Below, piece by piece: positions 1 through 5,383 of a stretch of DNA of 7,953 nucleotides. Where the stretch lies: the NCBI GenBank assembly GCA_958407085.1, contig CATYHY010000058.1:1-7953 (forward strand). The letters are read 5' to 3'. The notes under the pieces are model-generated. The model was not told where the DNA came from, did no database searches, and saw only the letters and a program-made list of their open reading frames with translations. Each line of letters begins with the position of its first letter. Position 1 is the first letter of the stretch. The translations under genes and the position numbers were made by a program. The DNA is from an uncultured Collinsella sp. GTDB taxonomy: Bacteria; Actinomycetota; Coriobacteriia; Coriobacteriales; Coriobacteriaceae.

Positions 1-2
1 TG

Positions 3-611
3 CTCGATGTGCTGGCCGACGACATCGTGGTGACGCCGGCGTTCTGCCGTATCAGTCGCATGATCCGCGACTTTAGCTCCGACGACATCATGGTGGGCAA
101 CAAGAAGCCCAACCTGCGTCAGCTCGTTGAGAACCGCCTGGCGGCTCGTGGGGAAGGCGCGACAGTGCGCGAGATCCGCTATCGCGAGATCAGCACGGCG
201 GGTGCCGACCTGGATGAGCTGACCCTTGACGAGGAGGTGGCGTACGAGACGCCGGTGACGCACGAGCGCTTTTTGCAGTGGGTGACGCCGCAGGGCAAGA
301 TTGTGGGCTTTTTGCGGCTGTCGCTTCCCGATCGCGCTTTTGTTGCCGCGCATGCGGACGAGTTACCGACGACGCCGGACGAGGCGATGATTCGCGAGGT
401 GCACGTGTATGGCATGGCGGCGCGCGTGGGGGATCAAGGCCAGGCGGCCCAGCACCATGGATTGGGGCGTTTGCTCGTAGAGCATGCATGCGAGATCGCC
501 CGGGACGCGGGCTATGCGCGCATCAACGTGATTAGCGCGATTGGTACGCGCGAGTACTATCGCCATTTGGGTTTTTACGATCATGGACTCTATCTGCAAA
601 AGGAGCTCTAG
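3..611 (+). CDS. elp3: Elp3-family tRNA uridine(34) carboxymethyl-forming enzyme, C-terminal part (partial at 5' end)
   Basis: This is the C-terminal part of an Elp3-like protein. The reading frame is open from base 3 and the start lies outside the window, so the GTG at 9 is an internal valine and not a start. Family knowledge: Elp3 combines a radical-SAM domain with a GNAT-type acetyl-CoA domain and makes the cm5U34 precursor on tRNA wobble uridine; some bacteria have it without the other Elongator subunits. Seen here: the end of the radical-SAM part with its linker (VTPAFCRISRMIRDF, then NKKPNLRQLVENR), then the acetyltransferase domain. That domain has REVHVYG, the acetyl-CoA loop QHHGLGRLLVEHA, and the family's closing IGTREYYRHLGF. 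The iron-sulfur cysteines would lie upstream and cannot be checked. The stop TAG touches the ATG of the next gene, so the two are probably co-transcribed and translationally coupled. The assignment is firm; substrate and activity are inferred from the family. Confidence 0.93.
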   Translation, partial: LDVLADDIVVTPAFCRISRMIRDFSSDDIMVGNKKPNLRQLVENRLAARGEGATVREIRYREISTAGADLDELTLDEEVAYETPVTHERFLQWVTPQGKIVGFLRLSLPDRAFVAAHADELPTTPDEAMIREVHVYGMAARVGDQGQAAQHHGLGRLLVEHACEIARDAGYARINVISAIGTREYYRHLGFYDHGLYLQKEL

Positions 612-1490
612 ATGAACAAGCCGAGTGTTTCTGCTGGCGTCGTTGCCGGCGTTGCCCTGGGAGCCGCGGCGCTTGGTGCGGCCGCCGTCGCTGTTCGTGC
701 TGCCTGTCTGCAGGTTGCGCGAACCCGCAATGGGTTGGCGCGTGTGAAACGCGTGCACGATGGGGACGGCGATGAGATTCGCGTGTTGGTGCAAGGCGGC
801 GTCTACCAAAGCGCAAGCTACGTTGGTGAGCGTTGGGCGGAGCCCGTCTTTGCGTACTATCGTGCGTTTGACGACGTGTTTGAGTCCGAGGATGCGATGC
901 ACGATGCTTATGGTCACGGCATCAACCGCATGCTTGTGCTGGGTGGCGGCGGGTTTGCCTATCCTAAGTTCGCGCTGATGTCGCACGAGGGCTTGCGTAT
1001 GGACGTCATCGAGTATGACGGAGAGATTACGCGTCTGGCACGTCGCTGGTTCTACCTGGACGAGCTGGAGCGTACGGTGGGCGACCGCCTGCGGGTGATT
1101 ACCGCTGAGGCTCGCTCGTATCTGGGTGTGACGAGTGTGGGCCATCGTCGCTACGACGTGGTCGTGAGCGATTGCTTTGGCGGTGCCGAGCCCGTACGCG
1201 AGCTGGCGACCGTTGAGGCGCTGCGTCTAGTGCGGGGCAGCCTGAATGCCGGTGGCGTCTACGTGGCCAATATCGTGAGTGCAAACGAGGGGAGCGATGT
1301 GACGTTCCTGCGCGACTGTGCCGCCACGGCGCTTGAGGTGTTCGACCATGCTTGGGTGGTCCCATGTGGCGATGCAGAGTTCGGCGGCGAGGAGAATTAT
1401 CTGCTCATCGCCAGCGACGGTGACTATGTCTTTGCCGAAGCTGTGCCCTTCGACACCGACTTCCTCGGCACCGTCCTTCACGACAAGTAA
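612..1490 (+). CDS. Membrane-anchored spermidine-synthase-like SAM-dependent methyltransferase-fold protein
   Basis: This 292-residue protein has a Rossmann-type SAM-binding domain of the spermidine synthase superfamily. Seen: an Ala/Gly/Val-rich hydrophobic stretch at residues about 9-35, likely a membrane anchor; the glycine-rich SAM loop MLVLGGGGFA at 107-116; the acidic strand VIEYD at 132-136 (E134 is expected to bind ribose); TAEARSYL at 164-171; and YDVVVSDCFGG at 181-191. True putrescine aminopropyltransferases normally carry a D-x-x-D-P active-site loop at that last place. Here it reads DCFGG, without the second aspartate, as in many proteins loosely annotated as fused MFS/spermidine synthase. 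A classical spermidine synthase role is therefore doubtful and the acceptor is unknown. The start is supported by AGGAG at 601-605, six bases before the ATG and inside the end of the Elp3 gene, with no gap between the two genes. The stop TAA is followed after 27 bases by the convergent helicase gene. Confidence 0.85.
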   Translation: MNKPSVSAGVVAGVALGAAALGAAAVAVRAACLQVARTRNGLARVKRVHDGDGDEIRVLVQGGVYQSASYVGERWAEPVFAYYRAFDDVFESEDAMHDAYGHGINRMLVLGGGGFAYPKFALMSHEGLRMDVIEYDGEITRLARRWFYLDELERTVGDRLRVITAEARSYLGVTSVGHRRYDVVVSDCFGGAEPVRELATVEALRLVRGSLNAGGVYVANIVSANEGSDVTFLRDCAATALEVFDHAWVVPCGDAEFGGEENYLLIASDGDYVFAEAVPFDTDFLGTVLHDK

Positions 1491-1517
1491 GTCTCCCCGT
1501 CCCAAAAAAGACTGGTC

Positions 1518-3962
1518 TTAGGCGTGGTCGCGCCAGCTGAGGACGCGCTGCTTCATACCCTCGATGTCGAGCACGCCTTCGGCGAAGCCTTTGCGTACGA
1601 GCTCCTCGGGAACGTACTCGTCGTAGCGATCAAAATAAGGCACCTCGCCGGGATAGACGAGCTCGATGGGATCGAAGTCCTTCTCGGCCTCGGCGGCGAG
1701 CACCTCAAAGAACGTCTCCTCGTCGGCCTTCATCTTAAACTGCATAAAGTATGGACGCGACGGATCGAGCCCGCGAAGGCCCAGCTCCGCGGCGCATTTA
1801 ATCTTGAGCATGCGCTCGAGTGCCAAAAAGGCGTAGCTGCCCAACCAGGGGAAGAGCACCCAGGTATCGCCGCCCAGGTTGATGAGCGGCTTGGTTCCCG
1901 CACCCGAAATATCGGCCGTATGACGAGCCTGCGCTAAGCGGGCCCGTGCGTTACCCATGAGGTACGGATATGTCGCGTGCTCGTTGAGCGCCTTGCGCAT
2001 GCGCTCGAGTACGTGTGTATTGATGTCGCCGGGGCAGTCGCCAAAGTAGGCCGGCACCCGGCCCTTGACCTGCGTGGCAAAGACGGTGTGGCGCTTCCAG
2101 TCCACTTCCTCGACAATCCAGCAGTGTCCGGCGATGGCGATGCGCTCACCGGGCGGTGGCGGATTGACGATCGTGCCCAACTCGGCCGACTCGCTGCGAA
2201 CGGTGAACTCCTCGTTTTCCTGGAATACGGCGTAGAACTTAAAGTTGTTAATGATGCGCTCGCCCGCGAGACCCACGATGAGCCCACCGCCCTCGGTGAC
2301 CTGGATATGGTCGATCTTGATGAGGTGGCGCAGCAGTATGCGATAGTCATCGGCCGAGATGCGATGGAAATAGCTGAGTGTGAGCACGCGCTGGGCAAGT
2401 TCGGCCGGCGTGAGCTCTCCGGTGCTGGCGAGGGTCGACATGGTCTGGTGGTAGAGCAGACTGTAGGGGAGTCGATCGAGCTCGGGCGGCTCGACCCACT
2501 TTTCCTCGCGATAGAGTTGTACGAGCGCGATGCCCTGCAGGAGCTTCCACGGAATGGTCTCGGGCATCATCGTGCGCGGCTCGGGCTCTTCCTCGCGCAT
2601 GACGAACCACATCTCGGGCGGAAGATCGCGGCGTCCCGTGCGGCCCATTCGCTGCAAAAAGGAGCTGACGGTAAACGGTGCATCGATCTGGAACGCGCGC
2701 TCCAGGCGGCCGATATCGATGCCAAGCTCAAGCGTAGAGGTGGTGACGGTCGTCTGTGCCTGTTCCTCGTCGCGCATAAGCTCTTCTGCCGTCTCTCGCA
2801 ACGATGCCGAAAGATTGCCGTGATGGATGAGGAAACGGTCGGGCTCGTGTCGGCTCTCGCAGTAGCTGCGCAGCATGGAGCATACGGCCTCTGCCTCCTC
2901 GCGCGAGTTGGCAAAGACCAGGCACTTGCGGCCGCGCGTGTGCTCAAAGATATAGCCCATGCCGGGGTCGGCGTTGTCTGGTGCTGTGTCGGTGGGGTTG
3001 AGTAATGCCTGTTCGGGTGCTCGGGGGATGTCGACTTCGCCCTCGGGGGCCGAGGAAGCGCGACTGTCCTTGGGGGCAGCCTTGCCCCGTGCCTGCTCGC
3101 GACGTTGGCGGCGTTCCTCCTGTGTGAGTTGTCCGCTATGGCGCATGTCTTGTCCGGATGCGGGCAGTGCCGCGGGTGCTGCTGCCTCAATGCGCTCGCA
3201 CGCAAGCACTTCGGCCTCTTGAGGACCCATGCTCTCGAATCCTCGCTGCTGCGCTTGGGGACCCGAGTTGTAGAAGTGCTCCATGGAGATACGCCACACG
3301 CGGCGCGGCTCCTCAAAGCGGGGGATGACGCAGTTGCGTCCCGTCCCCTGCGACAGGAAGGCGCCCGTGCGTTCCGGGTCCCCGATGGTGGCCGAAAGGC
3401 CGATGCGCCTGGGCCGCACGCCCGCCATGCGCGAAAGACGCTCGATAAGGCAGAGCGTCTGCCCGCCACGGTCGCCGCGCATGAGCGAGTGGACCTCGTC
3501 GATGAGCACATAGCGCAGGTCGCAGAACATACGCGGGATTGCCATGTGCTTGTGGATCAGGAGTGCCTCGAGTGATTCGGGCGTAATCTGTAGGATACCG
3601 CTCGGCTTTTTGATGAGCTTTGCCTTGTGCGACTGCGAGACATCGCCGTGCCAGTGCCAGACGGGGATATCGGCCTCTTCGCACAGATCGTTGAGGCGAA
3701 CGAACTGGTCGTTGATGAGTGCCTTGAGGGGGCCAATATAGAGGGCGCCAACGCTTGCGGGCGGGTTCTCCCAAAACTCGGTCAGGATGGGAAAGAAGGC
3801 CGCTTCGGTTTTGCCGGAAGCCGTGGATGCCGTCAGGAGCACATTGTCTTGCGTGTTAAAGATGGCATCTGCTGCCGCAACCTGGATAGAGCGCAGGCTC
3901 TCCCAATCGTGGGAGTAGATGAAGTCTTGGATAAACGGGGCGTATCGGTCAAAGGCGTTCAC
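1518..3962 (-). CDS. Large superfamily 2 DEAD/DEAH-type helicase, Lhr/BrxHI-like; third gene of TerB-ATPase-helicase operon
   Basis: ATP-driven nucleic-acid helicase or translocase. Numbering from the upstream in-frame ATG at 4025 (835 residues), the helicase motifs appear in order: Q-like LRSIQ 44-48, Walker A TASTASGKTE 65-74, Ia GPLKALINDQ 98-107, Ib TPESLE 148-153, Walker B DEVH 176-179, SAT 211-213, IV CLVFANSR 368-375, V TLELGIDIG 431-439, VI QRMGRTGRR 458-466. A hydrophilic insert at about 266-356 separates the two RecA lobes. The long C-terminal region, about 490-835, resembles Lhr and BrxHI helicases in layout. I place the start at GTG 3962 (residue 22) because a perfect AGGAGG lies four bases ahead of it, the same spacing as at 7136 and 7940, whereas ATG 4025 has no recognisable ribosome binding site. 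The ATG start would add 21 residues. The catalytic motifs look intact. Role within the operon, probably DNA remodelling with the ATPase, is inferred. Confidence 0.9.
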   Translation of the reverse strand: MNAFDRYAPFIQDFIYSHDWESLRSIQVAAADAIFNTQDNVLLTASTASGKTEAAFFPILTEFWENPPASVGALYIGPLKALINDQFVRLNDLCEEADIPVWHWHGDVSQSHKAKLIKKPSGILQITPESLEALLIHKHMAIPRMFCDLRYVLIDEVHSLMRGDRGGQTLCLIERLSRMAGVRPRRIGLSATIGDPERTGAFLSQGTGRNCVIPRFEEPRRVWRISMEHFYNSGPQAQQRGFESMGPQEAEVLACERIEAAAPAALPASGQDMRHSGQLTQEERRQRREQARGKAAPKDSRASSAPEGEVDIPRAPEQALLNPTDTAPDNADPGMGYIFEHTRGRKCLVFANSREEAEAVCSMLRSYCESRHEPDRFLIHHGNLSASLRETAEELMRDEEQAQTTVTTSTLELGIDIGRLERAFQIDAPFTVSSFLQRMGRTGRRDLPPEMWFVMREEEPEPRTMMPETIPWKLLQGIALVQLYREEKWVEPPELDRLPYSLLYHQTMSTLASTGELTPAELAQRVLTLSYFHRISADDYRILLRHLIKIDHIQVTEGGGLIVGLAGERIINNFKFYAVFQENEEFTVRSESAELGTIVNPPPPGERIAIAGHCWIVEEVDWKRHTVFATQVKGRVPAYFGDCPGDINTHVLERMRKALNEHATYPYLMGNARARLAQARHTADISGAGTKPLINLGGDTWVLFPWLGSYAFLALERMLKIKCAAELGLRGLDPSRPYFMQFKMKADEETFFEVLAAEAEKDFDPIELVYPGEVPYFDRYDEYVPEELVRKGFAEGVLDIEGMKQRVLSWRDHA

Positions 3963-3966
3963 GGGA

Positions 3967-3975
3967 CCTCCTCTC
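3967..3975 (-). promoter_or_regulatory. Ribosome binding site deciding the helicase start
   Basis: Read on the minus strand this is GAGAGGAGG, followed by TCCC and then GTG. The identical nine bases, also followed by a four-base spacer and GTG, precede the TerB-N/C gene. This favours GTG 3962 over ATG 4025 as the helicase start. Confidence 0.7.
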
Positions 3976-3993
3976 ATCAACGGGTTGATCAAC
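3976..3993 (-). repeat. Alternating ATCAAC/GTTGAT inverted repeats just upstream of the helicase ribosome binding site
   Basis: ATCAAC (3976-3981), GTTGAT (3984-3989) and ATCAAC (3988-3993) overlap. They form a 6-bp inverted repeat with a 2-base centre next to the 10-bp palindrome GTTGATCAAC. In mRNA this could fold into a small hairpin (five pairs, CCCG loop) directly 5' of the ribosome binding site, or serve as a protein site on DNA. If translation began at ATG 4025 the stretch would be coding. The repeats are plain in the sequence; a function is inference. Confidence 0.4.
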
Positions 3994-4043
3994 GCAACGG
4001 GCAACGGCTCGATATCTTGCAACATCGGCGTTTGCCCAGATAA

Positions 4044-4080
4044 AACCTGCCAAAATAAACCTGTCCCTTTTTGGCAGGTT
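4044..4080 (-). repeat. 12-bp perfect stem-loop between ATPase and helicase genes; terminator/attenuator-like or dispersed palindrome
   Basis: AACCTGCCAAAA (4044-4055) is exactly complementary to TTTTGGCAGGTT (4069-4080), with a 13-base loop. On the minus strand the stem begins within the TAA stop of the ATPase gene, and the 3' arm runs into TTTTAT. That is a short, imperfect U-tract, so a weak terminator or attenuator ahead of the helicase is possible. On the plus strand no U-tract follows. The loop repeats part of the arm: AAACCTG occurs at 4043-4049 and again at 4057-4063. The element is AT-richer than its neighbours, which also fits a mobile or dispersed intergenic palindrome. Confidence 0.6.
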
Positions 4081-5383
4081 AGATGGTGAATTCGGCGAAG
4101 TTGCGGTCGCCGTCTGCGGTGCCGGTGTCGCCTGTTGCGGCTGCCGGTGCCAACGCGTCGCCGCCGACGCTTTGCAGCAACTCAGCCACGTTTGCATCGG
4201 GGTTCTGGCACAGGATATCGAGCAGCTCGATAAAGTCACGGATGACCTCACGCGGCGTCAAGTGCGTATCGGCTCCCACGCGGCCAAACTCAATCTTGAG
4301 AAAGTCTACCAAGTCGTTCTCGGTAAGCGTGGGCGTCCAGCCAAAGTATCCGGCATGGATCTGCATGAGTTTTTCGATCAGCACCAGCAACTCCTCGTAG
4401 GTGAGTGGCTGCAGGCGGATGATGGGCGCGAGCATGTCCTTAAGGTCCTCGCGTGCAAAGCGGCCCTGAGCGAGTCGACTTCGCAGGGCCTCGTAGGAGA
4501 ACACGCCACGGCGGCGGTCTTCGATGGAGGTTGGCGTGCCGCCCATGATCATGCCCAGGTACTGCGCCTTGCCCTGGAGCGTGTCGTTGTACATGGTCAG
4601 GATCTTCTCGTAGTTGTATTGGCGTGTGATGGCGTTGGGAATCTTATACAGATTCACGAGCTCGTCGATGAGCACCAGCATGCCCTTGTAGCCGCTGCAG
4701 ACCAAAAAGCGCGCAATGAGCTTAACGTAGTCGTACCAGTCGTCATCGCTGATGATGGTCGAGGAGCCCAGCTCGGCGCGTGCCTCACTCTTGGTGCGGT
4801 ACTCGCCGCGAATCCATTTGGTCGCGCGGCTCATAGCTTCTTCGTCGCCCTCGGATACGGCCGCGCGGTAGCGGCGGAGCATGCGGGCGAAGTCGAAGCC
4901 GTGGACCATTTCCTCGAGTGGGGCCAGTTGGGCATTGACGGCAGACTCGTCGGCGTCGGCACACGAGGCGACCCAGCGATCCAGGATAAGGTTGAGCGCA
5001 CCGCCCTCGGGGCGCGTCTTGGTCGATATGTTGCGGATGAGCTCACGGTAGGTGGCAAGGCCCTGTCCCTGGCCGCCCTGCAGACGGCGCTCAGGGGATA
5101 GGTCGGCATCGGCCACGACGAATCCCTCGCCCATGGCGTGCGTGCGGATCGTCTGGAGCAAAAAGCTCTTGCCGGCGCCGTAGCGACCGACTAGGAAACG
5201 GAAGCTTGCGCCGCCATCGGCGATGAGGCTCAGGTCGGTGAGCAGAGCACGGATCTCGACCTCGCGCCCCACGGTGATATAGGGAAGGCCGATGCGCGGG
5301 ACCACGCCGCCCTTGAGCGAGTTGAGAATGACGGCGGCGACGCGCTTGGGCACGCGGGGTGCTGCGGATGCGGTATCACTCAT
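4079..5383 (-). CDS. BrxD-like P-loop ATPase (DUF2791-type ATP-binding protein)
   Basis: A 434-residue AAA+/STAND-like ATPase. Seen: an N-terminal helix and VGRE box at 38-41, Walker A GRYGAGKS at 66-73, Walker B MLVLIDE at 235-241 with the following LVNLYK, and a sensor-1-like GGTP at 281-284. After these come SYEALRSRL (296-304) and a helical C-terminal part ending in PTLTENDLVDFL and LTPREVIRDFIELL. Length, the GRYGAGKSF and LIDELVNLYK context and the partner helicase match the BrxD/DUF2791 family, known from type 2 BREX phage-defence loci; its molecular role there is not well defined. The ATG overlaps the end of the TerB-N/C gene by 8 bases, with GAGAGGA ten bases ahead of it, so translation is probably coupled. 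The last 24 residues are a low-complexity Ala/Gly/Thr/Asp linker ending in NFAEFTI. The ATPase motifs are intact. Family membership is recognised by eye and functional involvement in defence is inference. Confidence 0.88.
   Translation of the reverse strand: MSDTASAAPRVPKRVAAVILNSLKGGVVPRIGLPYITVGREVEIRALLTDLSLIADGGASFRFLVGRYGAGKSFLLQTIRTHAMGEGFVVADADLSPERRLQGGQGQGLATYRELIRNISTKTRPEGGALNLILDRWVASCADADESAVNAQLAPLEEMVHGFDFARMLRRYRAAVSEGDEEAMSRATKWIRGEYRTKSEARAELGSSTIISDDDWYDYVKLIARFLVCSGYKGMLVLIDELVNLYKIPNAITRQYNYEKILTMYNDTLQGKAQYLGMIMGGTPTSIEDRRRGVFSYEALRSRLAQGRFAREDLKDMLAPIIRLQPLTYEELLVLIEKLMQIHAGYFGWTPTLTENDLVDFLKIEFGRVGADTHLTPREVIRDFIELLDILCQNPDANVAELLQSVGGDALAPAAATGDTGTADGDRNFAEFTI

Noticed and set aside
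363..1145. 260-codon open frame on the - strand
   Set aside because: It spans the junction of two firmly assigned + strand genes and shows no domain pattern.
1504..1519. Possible terminator between the convergent genes (six A bases plus AAGACTGGTCTT)
   Set aside because: The palindrome has a 2-base centre, leaving at most about four stem pairs with a workable loop; too weak to call a terminator, although on the minus strand it is followed by six T bases.
1977..3005. 342-codon open frame on the + strand
   Set aside because: It lies antisense to the helicase motifs, lacks recognisable domains and is typical of shadow frames in GC-rich DNA.
4172..5101. 309-codon open frame on the + strand
   Set aside because: It is antisense to the ATPase including its Walker B box; its composition mirrors the opposite gene and no start signal was seen.
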